DNA of 64,000 nt from a bacterium (GTDB lineage Bacteria > Krumholzibacteriota > Krumholzibacteriia > LZORAL124-64-63): positions 372,001 through 436,000 of the forward strand of contig JADJCK010000006.1 in the NCBI GenBank assembly GCA_016703265.1, written 5' to 3'. The notes below the pieces were generated by a model. The model had not been told where the DNA came from and ran no database searches. It worked only from the letters and a program-made list of their open reading frames with translations. Positions within the stretch are counted from its first letter, which is position 1. Every line of letters starts with the position of its first letter. Position numbers and translations under genes: made by a program. This document shows positions 43,619 to 53,533 of this stretch, one piece after another.

Positions 43619-46001
43619 TCAGAACGTGTAGTCCATCTGCAGACGGACGGTGGTGTCGTCGCCCGGTACCCGGGTCGCGTCAGGATCGTTGCCGAACGGG
43701 TCGCCGAAGTTGCGCACGTCGATATCCCGCGGCAGGTCGTGGTCGCGGGTGACCTTCAACTGGCACAGGAGGCGATCGGAAACACGGCTCTCGATCTGGA
43801 CCCAGTTGCGGAAGCCGTTGCCGTCCAGGAGCACGAACTCGTTACCCTCGAAATTCCAGATGAAGCCGTCGTACACCGACGAGGCGAACGCGATCTGCAG
43901 GCCCGGCGACAGGTTGTGCTCGTAGCGCACCTCGAACGCGTACGCAGGCATGCCCGCCGTCCCGACCGACGGGTCGCCGACGCCCGAGCCCGCAGTGCCG
44001 CTGAGGCGCGCCCGCGGCGGGAACATGACATTGCTCGTCATGTACGTGAAGCCCAACCGGTTGTAGTCGCTGAGCAGGAACGTCGCGTTCCACCGCGTTT
44101 CCCAGTTGCGGAACTTGCGCACGTCCGCGGGATCCATCTCCGAGCGGCTGCTGAAGCGGTGACGCACCCGCAGCCGCAGGTTGAAGATCGGCTGGTACTC
44201 GCCCTTGATGGTGTAGCGCATGAGGTCGGCGCCGTCGGCCTTGCGGGTCCACTGGTCGTACTGCAGGCCGCTCAGGACCAGGTTGCGGCTGATGCGGTAG
44301 CGCATGTCCAGGAACAGTCCACGCTCAGCCTTGGGCTGCGGCGTGCCCGTCTCCAGCCAGGTGTAGAGGTCGTCGTTCAGGCGGAACGGCGAGTCCAGCA
44401 GCGTCATCTCGTAGCGGCTGTCGTTGCTGAACGCGCGGGCGTAGGGATTGTCGAAGCCGATGTCGTAGTCGCGCCAGATGGCCAGCAGGTGCAGGTTGTC
44501 CCACTGGCTGTACGCGTTCACGATCCAGGCGTCCGGATTGTCGTGGTGGAACAGGTCGTTGCGCGGGTCCTGCAGGAAGGCGTATTCGCCCTGCAGCGCC
44601 ACGTTGGCGTAGGTCGCCTGCGCCTCGGCGCCCAGGACGCGGCGGAACTTGGAGGTCTGCACCTCGCCGTTCTCGTCGGTGTAGACGCTGGTGTAGCCGT
44701 TCCAGATCTCGGAGTCGCGGGCCTCGAGCAGGCTGGTATCGGTCACCAGCGTCGTCTCGTCGGCGCGGAAGCCGCGGTCGTAGCGGGCCTCGTAGCCGCT
44801 CAGGCCCACGAAGGTCCCCGGGGCGAGCATCACCTTGAGGTTGCCGCCCAGCATGTCCTCCTGGAAGGCGCCCCTCCTCAGTCCGGTGGGCACGCCGGCC
44901 ACCGTGCGGTCCTCCAGCCAGTCGGAGTCGGGCCGCGGTTGCATCACCACATAGCGGTTGATGGTGCCGTCGGCGTTCAGGATGCCGTCCTTCTCGCCGC
45001 CGGCGGCGAAGAGGGACAGCTGCACCGGGCCCCAGGAGCCCTCGGCCGCCACGCCGTTCAGCGAATACTCGTAGCTGCGCGAGAGGTCGCCGAAGACGCC
45101 GAGCGGCCGCGTATCGAAGGCGAAGCCCGTCTTGCGGTACTTCAGGTAGTCGGTGTTGTCCATGACCAGGCCCAGGCCGTACGCCACCCGGAAATTGCCC
45201 ATGACGAGCGACTTCAGGCGGAAGTCGCCCGACCGGGACCTTGTCCACGGTGTAGCGGCCGCGCGGCCGGCCCGTGGCGAAGTTGCCCAGCTCGTCGTCG
45301 GTATCCGAGAACGGCGTCTCCCAGAACCGGGTCTGGTAGAAACCGGTCAGTTCCGTGGGTGAAGCCTGCGCCGGGTCGTAGACGACGAAATCGCGCAGCC
45401 CGCGGAACGAGAAGTAGCGCAGGCCGTCGACGCCCCGCAGCTGCCGCTCGTCCTCGATGCGCCCCAGCTGGGCGCGCGCGCGCACGATGGCCGCCGCATC
45501 GACCGGCGAGATGTTCTGGTACGACATGAGGTCGTACAGGTCGAGGTCGTTGATGTCCTCGGGATTCCGCAGGCGATCCAGGTACTCGTCGGCCAGGCCT
45601 TCGCTTGCGCCTTCCTCGCCCAGGAAATTCTGGACCTGCATGAAGGAGGCGGACAGGCGGGCGATGGACGCATCAAGGACCGGCGGCGGCATCGTCGACA
45701 CCAGCGGCTTGAGCTGCTCGAGCAGCTCGGCAGTCATCCCGTCGATTTCCATCAGCTCGAAGACGTTGGCGTAGAATCGCTCGTAGACGCGGCGGTCATG
45801 GATCCGACGGGCAATCTCGGCGGGCACCGGCAGCGCCATGATTTCCTCGAGGGAGGCGCTGTTCAGGTCCACCGACGCGGGTGCCGCCCGGGCTGAGCCC
45901 AGGCCACCGGCGGCAGTCAGCGCACCGGCCAGCACGAGGGCCAGCGCCAGGGCCGACACGGCGCGCCTGCGCGGAGCCGCGCGGTTCAGCTGGGTGGTCA
46001 T
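43619..46001 (-). CDS. Exported helix-hairpin-helix plus beta-barrel protein (frame break at 45228-45240)
   Basis: Signal peptide (ALALALVLAGALTAAGGLGSARA), then a ComEA-like helix-hairpin-helix segment: VDLNSASLEEIMALPVPAEI and a second copy around LYDLMSYQNISPVDAAAIV. After RGRYTVDKVP the frame breaks. The remaining 530 residues, in another frame from GDFRLKSLVMGNFRVAYG, are beta-barrel-like and end VRLQMDYTF. A one-base insertion in 45228-45240 explains the break. Joined length is about 790 residues. HHH domains bind DNA in ComEA; here the domain is fused to a barrel, so DNA contact at the outer membrane is possible but unproven. GTG at 46007 is an alternative start. Confidence 0.8.
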
Positions 46002-46003
46002 GG

Positions 46004-46891
46004 TCACGGCGCCTCCCCGCCCCAGGACAGGCGCAGGCCGAACTGGTGCGTCGTGTCGAGGGTTCCGCCGCCGGTCGAGAATCCATAGTCGAGCGAGACC
46101 GGCCCGGCCGCGTAGCCGAACCCGCCGGTCAAGCGGCTCGGGTCGGTGATGACGCCGGCGCGCAGGACGAAGTCGGGGACGATCGTCATCTCGAGCCCGC
46201 CGTGGTACTGCGTGCGGTAACCGAGCTGGTTGTCGAACTCGAACGTCGTGATGACGCCGTCGTACGGCTCGTAGGCGATGCCCGCCGTGACCGACTGGGG
46301 CAGTTCCTCGCCGTCGATACCGATGGTCGGGTTGTTCAGGTTGCGCACCTGGAAACCCGCGCGCGTGCGCTTGTGCAACAGCATGGACAGGCCCAGGTCC
46401 AGGCCGACCGAGGTGTCGGAACCCGGGTCCACACCACTGACGCTCTGGCCGGCGCTGACGCTGTAGAGGTTAAGCGCCCACCCGAAGCAGACGCGCGAGT
46501 GGAAGTCCGAGAACAGCTCGAAGCCGTGGGCCAGGCTGACCTGGGTTTCCTTCAGCAGAGAGGTATCGCCCGAGGCCACCTTGAAGTGGCTGATCCCGAT
46601 ACCGAGGTTGCCGAAGGTGCCCTCCAGCGGGAACGCGGCGCCGGCCGTGTAGAAGTCCTGGAAGGACAGACCGAACGGCCGCACGTACGAGATACCGGCT
46701 TCGCCGTGCGGGACGTCGGCCAGCCAGGCGGCGTTGTTGAACGCGGCATAGGCCGGGTCGGGCACGGCGGTCACGGCCTCGCCCATCGCCCGCGAACGGG
46801 CGCTGACGGGCGTCGATTCGAAGAAGGCTCCCGCCGGCGCTGCCAGGACGAGCCCGGCCAGGATCAGCAGGATCGTTGCTTTGCGGATCAT
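46004..46891 (-). CDS. PorV/PorQ-like outer-membrane protein
   Basis: 295 residues. Signal peptide MIRKATILLILAGLVLAAPAGA, then SARSRAMGEAVTAVPDPAYAAFNNAAWLA, which is the PorV/FadL-like AMGGA..A..NPA pattern. The rest is barrel-like (FGNLGIGISHFKV, GLEMTIVPDFVLRAGV), ending HQFGLRLSW. In Bacteroidetes, PorV escorts type IX secretion cargo to the surface. Here it is directly downstream of a gene for a secreted protein with a FlgD-like C-terminal domain, which makes a similar role plausible. Start ATG 46891 with no strong ribosome site visible. Confidence 0.8.
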   Translation of the reverse strand: MIRKATILLILAGLVLAAPAGAFFESTPVSARSRAMGEAVTAVPDPAYAAFNNAAWLADVPHGEAGISYVRPFGLSFQDFYTAGAAFPLEGTFGNLGIGISHFKVASGDTSLLKETQVSLAHGFELFSDFHSRVCFGWALNLYSVSAGQSVSGVDPGSDTSVGLDLGLSMLLHKRTRAGFQVRNLNNPTIGIDGEELPQSVTAGIAYEPYDGVITTFEFDNQLGYRTQYHGGLEMTIVPDFVLRAGVITDPSRLTGGFGYAAGPVSLDYGFSTGGGTLDTTHQFGLRLSWGGEAP

Positions 46892-46903
46892 CGCTCGCCC
46901 TTC

Positions 46904-49555
46904 CTATCTGCTGAGCCGCGTGGTGACGACCACCGGCGCGGTGCGGGTTTCCTCGACGCCCGTGACCTTGTCGACCACCGACAGGTGCACCATGTACAGG
47001 CCGCTGGGGACCCGCTGGAGCGTCTCGTCGAGCCCGTTCCAGGCGATCGTGGTGTAGGCACCCGCCACCGTTGACGGCGTCCCGTTGGCGCGGCTGTCAA
47101 ACAGCGTACGCACCAGGCGTCCTTCGCGGTCGAACAGGCGCACGCGCGTTTCGCTGCGCGGGCGACTGGTGATCTTTACCGGGAACGTCTCGCCCTGCGA
47201 AGGCAGGAAAGTCTGTGCCGGCACGACCAGCGCGATCATGCCGATCTCGCCGCCGCCACCGCCCGAACCCGGCCGTGCGGGGCTGGCCGGCTGCAGGGCC
47301 CAGGTCGTGCTCCAGGGCTCGCTCAACTCGTCGCGCCCGCCGACACCGTTGCTGCCGGTCAGGACCTGGGAACCTTCCGAGGCATCGATACGCGTGTAGG
47401 AATCGCCGAACGCCGCCGCCGCCACGTACAACTGCTGGCTGCCCACGGCCGTGTCCGGGGCATACGTGGATCCTGCCACGGTCTTGCCCGTCTTGGTGAA
47501 CTGATAGCTGCCGCCGGCGCCGTAGACGAAGATGTCAACGTCGACGACGAGGGCAGTGCCCTCGGTCCACTTGAAGAGGATCACCGGCTCACCGGTGTTG
47601 GTGAGGCTCGGTACCGAGTCCGAATTGATGATGCTGTTGCCGGTCGGGAAGACCGAACGCATGTCGGGGACGGCGTCCGGGAAGGCGTCGTCCTCGTACA
47701 ACTCGATGTCCGGCGCAAACGCGAACGAGTTGGTGAACTTCGTGCTCCCGGCCATCGAGACGACAATGGTGTCGCCGGCCGCGATGGTGAAGCCTTCGGG
47801 GAACCGCGCCGTGAAATCGGTGAAGGCCCCGCCGCCGATGGTGTCGGCGTTGAGCGCAGCGCCGCCCAGGTTCCAGTAGCCTGTGTTGTTCGGGAAGTAG
47901 ATCGCATCCGACAGATAGTAGTCGCTGAGATCGACGTTCTGCGTGCTCGGGTTCCAGATCTCGACGAACTCCTGGTCGGAACCGATCGTGCAGACCTCGG
48001 TCAGCAGCAGCTTCGGATCCGGCGCGGCGCCCACCGTCCAGGTGTGCGTCGACGCGGGCGCGTCGGCGGGACTCGCGGCACTGAGGGCCGCCGCGTTGGT
48101 GACGACGGCGTACCAGGTCACGACGGCATCGGCGTCCTGGCCCGGCACCGTGGCGGAATAGACGCCGCCACCCTGCGCCGTGCCGGCCAGTTGCGCAAAG
48201 GCGCCGCCGTCCACGCTGTAGTGGAACACGGCGCCGGTCAGCGCGCTGATCGAGGTCGCGGTCACAGAGATCGTGGCCGGCAGGTCGGCATAGGGAGCGG
48301 CGGGGGCCACCGCGAAGCCGGTGATGGTCGGCGGCGGCGGCGCAATCACCGTCCAGGAGGTCGTGAAGCGCGGGGCGGCCGTCGGGTACGTGGCCATGGC
48401 GCCGGCGCTGTTGACCACTTCCGCATACCAGCGGACCACCGCGCCCAGGGCCTGGGCCGGGATGACGGCCGACCAGGTGTCGGCTCCGGCGGCATTGCCA
48501 TTGAGCGTACTGGGCGCACCGCCGTCGACGGTGTAGCGGAACGTCACCGTGGTGACGGCCGTCGGCGACAGCGCCGTGACCGACACCGTGACCGCCTCGC
48601 CATCCACCGGTGTCGCCGGCGTCTGCGCGTGCGCGGTGATGATCGGCGCCGCCGCGTGCGGGACGCCCGGCGCGAGCGCCGGGTCCTGGGCGAGCGCGGC
48701 AAAGGTCGCCGTGAAGTTCTCGCTGGTCTCGTTGTGGCCGGTCAGGCCGTTGCCGCCCGTAGTGGCCTCGGTCCCCTCGTCCGCGCTGGCCCGCATGTAG
48801 GCCGTACCGAAGGCCGAGGTGGCGGTCATGGTCTGCTGCGTCGCCGAATCGGGCAGGTAGGTCGAGGCCCCCACCGTGACGCCCGTCTTGTTGACGATGA
48901 CCGAGGTCGAGGTGCCCCAACGCGCGTAGTCCACGTCCTGAACCAGGTCCGAGCTGCCGTCCCAGCGGTACAGGACCAGGCTCTCCGACGTGTCGGTCAG
49001 CGTCGGCGTGTTGCTGCCGCCCGCCAGGACACCGGCGGAAACCGAGCCGGGGAACACTTCCACGAGTTCGGGCACGCCATCGGGTGCCGCGTTGTCCTCG
49101 TAGAGTTCGAAGTCGGGCAGGCGACCGTAGGCCGCCTGGTACTTGTTGCTGCCCTCGATGGAGATCACGACCGTGTCGCCGGCGGCGATCGAGTAGCCGA
49201 CCGGGAACTTAGCGTGGAAATCGCTGAATGTCCCGCCGCCGGCCGTCGTGGCCGAAGGATCGGCCTCGGCGATGTGCCAGTAGGCCTGGTTGTTCGTCGT
49301 GAACATGGCGTCGGTCAGGTAGTACTGGCCGAGATCGACCGCGGAGGCAGTCGGATTGTGGATCTCCACGTACTCGCTGCACAGCGGACGGTTCGTGGCG
49401 GTGTTGGCCAGCGCCATGATCTCGGAGATGACCACATGGTCCGCCACGGCGGCGGGCGCCGCGGACGCCTGATCGGCGACCACGGGCAGCACCAGCAGCA
49501 GCGCCACCGGAAGCCACCGCCACAGCCGCGACGAATTCCTGCAATGACTCGGCAT
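46904..49555 (-). CDS. Large secreted protein: two lamin-tail domains, Ig-like domains and FlgD-like C-terminus
   Basis: 883 residues. Signal peptide ends near ADQASAAPA. First lamin-tail domain (LTD) at about 39-190 (VVISEIMALANTATN, YVEIHNPTASAVDLGQYYL), two Ig-like segments at about 290-500 (FRYTVDGGAPSTLNG, FHYSVDGGAFAQLAG) and a second LTD at about 510-660 (FVEIWNPSTQNVDLSDYYL). The two LTDs are clear copies of one another. The end (VRLFDREGRLVRTLF, GLDETLQRVPSGLYMVHLSV) is the FlgD-type Ig domain often used as a sorting tail. ATG 49555 has GGGAGAG upstream. LTDs occur in extracellular nucleases and adhesins; here no catalytic domain is visible. Confidence 0.85.
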   Translation of the reverse strand: MPSHCRNSSRLWRWLPVALLLVLPVVADQASAAPAAVADHVVISEIMALANTATNRPLCSEYVEIHNPTASAVDLGQYYLTDAMFTTNNQAYWHIAEADPSATTAGGGTFSDFHAKFPVGYSIAAGDTVVISIEGSNKYQAAYGRLPDFELYEDNAAPDGVPELVEVFPGSVSAGVLAGGSNTPTLTDTSESLVLYRWDGSSDLVQDVDYARWGTSTSVIVNKTGVTVGASTYLPDSATQQTMTATSAFGTAYMRASADEGTEATTGGNGLTGHNETSENFTATFAALAQDPALAPGVPHAAAPIITAHAQTPATPVDGEAVTVSVTALSPTAVTTVTFRYTVDGGAPSTLNGNAAGADTWSAVIPAQALGAVVRWYAEVVNSAGAMATYPTAAPRFTTSWTVIAPPPPTITGFAVAPAAPYADLPATISVTATSISALTGAVFHYSVDGGAFAQLAGTAQGGGVYSATVPGQDADAVVTWYAVVTNAAALSAASPADAPASTHTWTVGAAPDPKLLLTEVCTIGSDQEFVEIWNPSTQNVDLSDYYLSDAIYFPNNTGYWNLGGAALNADTIGGGAFTDFTARFPEGFTIAAGDTIVVSMAGSTKFTNSFAFAPDIELYEDDAFPDAVPDMRSVFPTGNSIINSDSVPSLTNTGEPVILFKWTEGTALVVDVDIFVYGAGGSYQFTKTGKTVAGSTYAPDTAVGSQQLYVAAAAFGDSYTRIDASEGSQVLTGSNGVGGRDELSEPWSTTWALQPASPARPGSGGGGGEIGMIALVVPAQTFLPSQGETFPVKITSRPRSETRVRLFDREGRLVRTLFDSRANGTPSTVAGAYTTIAWNGLDETLQRVPSGLYMVHLSVVDKVTGVEETRTAPVVVTTRLSR

Positions 49556-49780
49556 CGGACCACTCTCCCTTTCGAGGGTACGGGACGGGGTTTCCCGAAC
49601 GAACAGGTCGCGAGGGGATGGGGACAATAACGCCCGACGGGTAGCGATTCAAGACGTATCAGTGCGATGCGCGACGAGAACAGGCGTGCTGCGAATCGAG
49701 TATCGATAATCGGCACAGCAGGTTGGGCAGCAGGAGCGCCCTTGCCTCGGGCACATATGGCAGCAAGGATGGCTGCAATT

Positions 49781-50248
49781 CTAGTCGGTAGCCTGGACAG
49801 TGGCCCCGTGGAACGCTTCACGCAGATGGGCCGCATCCGGGGCGGCACGCAGCGTGTCCAGGAACGACTCGCGCCGGACGAGCCGCGCCAGCCGCGCAAG
49901 CAGGCGGAGCATGGCGACAGGGTCGCCTGGCGGCCCCACCAGGAGAATGATGACGTCGACAGGCCGGCCGTCGTCGGAGAGCAACGACAGAGGTTGCTGC
50001 AACGTGGCAACGGCCACGCCCAGGCGCCGCGTGCCGCGCGATCGGGCGTGGGGAATGATGAGCCCGCCGCCGATGGCGGTGCTGCCCTCGGTTTCGCGCC
50101 GCATCACGTCGCGGATCAGCTCGGCGCGCGAATCGGCCGTGAACCCGGGGTTGAGTCCGTCGACCAGGCGCGTGACCGCCTGCTCCAGCGTGGTGCAGCT
50201 CAGGTGCGGCAGGAAGCCGTCCGGTGTTGTATAGTCGCTCAGGTTCAT
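49781..50248 (-). CDS. Second PTS EIIA (PtsN-type) domain protein
   Basis: 155 residues. Phosphorylatable His in GGGLIIPHARS, plus LLVGPPGDPVAMLRLLARLARL, which matches the EIIA-Ntr core. It is related to the 34191-34652 protein but not a recent copy: only the motif regions agree. ATG at 50248 gives MNLSDYTTPDGFLPHL. Divergent from the sulfatase gene. The 225 bases after it, to 49555, hold nothing I recognise. Regulatory EIIA function is inferred from the absence of EIIB/C. Confidence 0.87.
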   Translation of the reverse strand: MNLSDYTTPDGFLPHLSCTTLEQAVTRLVDGLNPGFTADSRAELIRDVMRRETEGSTAIGGGLIIPHARSRGTRRLGVAVATLQQPLSLLSDDGRPVDVIILLVGPPGDPVAMLRLLARLARLVRRESFLDTLRAAPDAAHLREAFHGATVQATD

Positions 50249-50291
50249 GGTGCCATGGTAACGTTGCGCCTCCACGGAGTCCAGCAACACG

Positions 50292-51846
50292 ATGGCGGCG
50301 ACACGGCCGCGAGCGGGCGGAACAACTGTGCGTGATCCCTTTGCAAAGTTGACGCGCAGGCAACGCTGGCATTCACGCGCCCGGCGCCTGCGTGGAGCCT
50401 TGACAGGCGGTCGACGGGCGGCGGCGAGGGCCGACGGCGGCCCCGCGCACCTGCTGCTGGTCGGCGTCGACACCCTGCGGGCCGACCACCTCGGCTGCGG
50501 CGGCTGCGCGCGGGACACGTCACCGCGACTCGATGCCCTGGCCGCCGGCGGCACGCAGTTCCGCGATGTCATGGCCCCCGCGCCCTGGACGCTGCCCTCG
50601 TTCGCGGGTGCGCTGACAGGACTGATGCCCGGGCTGCACGGGGCGTTCCTCGGCGGCGCCGAACGCAACATGGACCGGCAGGTGCCACAGCGGCTGCGGC
50701 CGGACGTGACCACCCTGGCGACGCACCTGCGGGCGCAGGGCTACCGCACCGCCGCGTTCTATTCGAACCAGTTCTTCGCCTTCGGCCTTGCCGAGAGCTT
50801 CGGCGAGCACACGTACGCCAATCTCCCGGCCGACGACCTGACACAGATGGCCGGCGACTGGCTGTTGCGGCACGCCGACCATCCCTGCTTCTGCTTCGTT
50901 CTCCTGAACGACCCGCACGAGCCGACGACGCCGCCATGGTCCGAGCTCGCCCCGTTCCTGCCCGAACCGACGCCTGCCGACACAACGCTGGCCGAGCTGG
51001 CGCGCTGGGGCGGCAGCACCGTGCCGCACCTGGGCCGGGCGCCGGATCCGCGCGCGCCCGCAGTGCAGGCGGCGCTCGACCTGAAGCTGGCGATCTATGA
51101 TGCGACGATCAGGCAGGTGGACAGCGCCCTCGGCCGCCTGCACGACCGCCTGCATGCCGAAGGCCTGGCGGACCGGACGCTGGTCTCGGTGTTCTCGGAC
51201 CACGGAGAGGAATTCCTCGATCATGCCGGCTGGGCCGCACGCTGGGACCACGACCCGCGCGGGCTCCGCGGCATCGGCCATGGCCAGAGCCATTTCCAGG
51301 AGTTGCTGCATGTGCCCTGGCTGGCCTGGGGTCCGGGCGTGCCGGCCGAAGTGCGCGTGACGGCCCCGGTGACGCTGCTCGACCTGTCGCCGACGCTGCT
51401 CGAATGGCTGGGATTGCCGCCGCTGCCGACCCCGAAACTGCCCGCAACAACAGACCCCGAGCTGGCGGCCGCGCTGGTGGGCCGTTCGCTAGCGCCACTG
51501 GCTGCCCAGGCTGCGGCCGGTGATGGCACCACCGCCCCCGTCGCGCCTGCGCCTGGCCGAGTCCATCGCCTACGGACCCGACCTGGTTGCCCTGCGGCAG
51601 GGTCGCTGGAAGCTCATCGCGGCCCGGGACGGCCGCCCGCTGGCGCTGTTCAACGTGGAGGCCGACCCCGGCGAGCAGAACGACCTGGCCGCCGCCGAGC
51701 CGGCCGTGCTGGCCACTTTGCGGGCGCTGGTGAACGCCTGGAGCGCCAGCGGCTGCGGCGCGAATGGGGGCGGCCCCGGCGCCGCCTGGGACGCCGTCGA
51801 CGATACCGTGCGCGAGCGCCTGCGCGACCTCGGCTATTCCGACTAG
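50292..51846 (+). CDS. Sulfatase-fold hydrolase with Thr in the nucleophile position (frame break at 51535-51539)
   Basis: Alkaline-phosphatase-superfamily enzyme of about 517 residues. Metal-site blocks: LLLVGVDTLRADHLG at the N-terminus and SVFSDHGEEFLDH. Where sulfatases have CxPSR, this has APWTLPSFAGALTGL, i.e. Thr as potential nucleophile, as in phosphonate monoester hydrolases and some phosphatases; no formylglycine. After AAQAAAGDGTTAP the frame breaks; dropping one C from CCCCC at 51535-51539 restores LRLAESIAYGPDLVALRQGRWKLI ... RERLRDLGYSD. That tail is normal for the family (LYDL-like EADPGEQNDLA). ATG 50292 has a weak ribosome site; GTG 50328 is the alternative. No signal peptide is evident. 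Confidence 0.8.
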
Positions 51847-51851
51847 TTCAA

Positions 51852-52931
51852 TCAGGCGATCTCGACCGCCAGCTCAGCCACCGTCCGCGCCAGCTTCGCG
51901 AACGCCGCCTGCGCCGCGCTGCCCTGCACGCGCGCCGCCGGCACGCCCGCGTCACCGCCGGTGCGGATGGCTCCGTCGAGCGGGATCTCGCCCAGCAGCG
52001 GCAGCCCGTACTGCGAAGCGACGCGGCCGCCGCCGCCGGTGCCGAAGATGTCGTGGCGCATCCCGCAGCCCGAGCACTCGAACCAGCTCATGTTCTCGAC
52101 GATGCCGAGCACCGGCACCTGCGTCTCGCGGAACATGCGGATGCCGCGGCGCACGTCGGCCAGCGCCACTTCCTGCGGCGTCGTGACCATGACCACGCCC
52201 GACAGCGGCACCTGCTGGATCAGCGTCAACTGCGCATCACCGGTGCCGGGCGGCATGTCCACCACGAGGATGTCGAGGTCCTTCCACTGCACATCCTTCA
52301 GGAACTGCTTGATGGCCGAGAACACCAGCGGGCCGCGCCAGATCACCGGCTGGTCGGGCGGCAGCAGGAGCCCCATGCTGATGACCTGCAGGCCGTGCGA
52401 CATCACGGGGAAGATCTTGCGGTCCTGCGTCACTTCCGGCTGCTCGTGAAGCCCGAGCATGGTCGGCACGCTGGGGCCGTAGACGTCGGCGTCGAGCAGG
52501 CCGACGCGATGGCCGGCATCGGCCAGCGCCAGCGCCAGGTTCACCGCCACCGACGACTTGCCGACGCCGCCCTTGGCGCTCGCGACGGCGATGACCTTGC
52601 GCACGCCGGGCAGCTTGGCGCGGTCGGCGAACGGATCGGGCGACTGGCCGTGCGGCCCGCGCGGGGCCTGCTTCGGCGGCGTGCGATCATCGACCGGCAC
52701 CTCCACCGACAGCACGCCCGGCATGGCCGAGACGGCCTTGGCCACGTCCTGCCGCACCTGCGCGATGGTCTCTTCCTTCTCGCTCGTGCGCACCACGGTC
52801 ACGGTGACCTTGCCGCCGGTCACGACGATCTCGCCGATCAGGTTGATCGCCACCACGTCGACCCGCGTGCCGGGCACCTTCACCTCGCGCAGCGCCGCCA
52901 TCACGGATTCGGGAGTCAGGGGAGCGTTCAT
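51852..52931 (-). CDS. apbC: Mrp/NBP35-type iron-sulfur cluster carrier ATPase
   Basis: 359 residues. N-terminal MIP18/DUF59 domain (residues about 1-85; VMAALREVKVPGT) and a deviant P-loop ASAKGGVGKSSVAVNLA. Switch regions DADVYGPSVPTMLG and VVDMPPGTGDAQLTL, and the cluster-binding pair in ENMSWFECSGCGMRH. It carries 4Fe-4S clusters to apo-proteins. ATG at 52931 sits eight bases after GAGG; in-frame ATG 52937 and GTG 52940 are also possible. Convergent with the sulfatase gene, only five bases apart. Confidence 0.94.
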   Translation of the reverse strand: MNAPLTPESVMAALREVKVPGTRVDVVAINLIGEIVVTGGKVTVTVVRTSEKEETIAQVRQDVAKAVSAMPGVLSVEVPVDDRTPPKQAPRGPHGQSPDPFADRAKLPGVRKVIAVASAKGGVGKSSVAVNLALALADAGHRVGLLDADVYGPSVPTMLGLHEQPEVTQDRKIFPVMSHGLQVISMGLLLPPDQPVIWRGPLVFSAIKQFLKDVQWKDLDILVVDMPPGTGDAQLTLIQQVPLSGVVMVTTPQEVALADVRRGIRMFRETQVPVLGIVENMSWFECSGCGMRHDIFGTGGGGRVASQYGLPLLGEIPLDGAIRTGGDAGVPAARVQGSAAQAAFAKLARTVAELAVEIA

Positions 52932-53071
52932 GCTCATCACCTCGGGCAGCGCGCAACGGCACCGCCGGCAAGAGGGGTCAGGTCACTGGAAGCGGACCAG
53001 TTGCGGGAGGGCGCGAAAGACCGGCCGGGTTCGTCCCCGGCCGGCCTCGCGAACCGTCCGCGCCGCGACCG

Positions 53072-53413
53072 CTAGTCGGTGAAGGAGGCGAGCGCCTCTT
53101 CACAAGTGACGTAGGTATCGAAGACCAGCTTCAGCTGGGTCACGTTCAGGATGTTGTCGATGCGGTCACTCACGCTGCAGATCTTCAACCGGCCGCCGTT
53201 CTTCTTCAGCGTGTGGAAACCGGAGACGAGAATGCCCAGGCCCGTGGAATTCACCCAGGTGACCTTGCTCATGTCCAGGAGCACGTCGACGTGGCCGTCG
53301 GCGACCAGCGTCTTGATCTCGCCCATGAACCGTTCGTGGTCGGGGCCGCCCATGATCTTGCCGGACAGCGCCAGCACCACGACCTCGCCTTCGGCATTCT
53401 GCTTGATGTTCAA
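53072..53413 (-). CDS. STAS-domain anti-sigma factor antagonist
   Basis: 113 residues, a single STAS domain: VVVLALSGKIMGGPDHERF, then VDVLLDMSKVTWVNSTGLGILVSGF with the phosphorylatable Ser of NSTGLG, and RLKICSVSDRIDNILNVTQL. Likely switched by a serine kinase (RsbW/SpoIIAB type) that is not in the window. AUG at 53413 has AGGAGGA at a good distance. Divergent from the Memo gene. Confidence 0.93.
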   Translation of the reverse strand: MNIKQNAEGEVVVLALSGKIMGGPDHERFMGEIKTLVADGHVDVLLDMSKVTWVNSTGLGILVSGFHTLKKNGGRLKICSVSDRIDNILNVTQLKLVFDTYVTCEEALASFTD

Positions 53414-53533
53414 GTCATCCTCCTGGGGGATTCCGGTCCATCGACTGCGGTTTCACAGTATGATAAAGTGCCGGCGGGCGCATCTCCAAACCGGAATCGC
53501 TCCCAGCCGCAGCCGCGCCCGCCGGAGGCCGCC

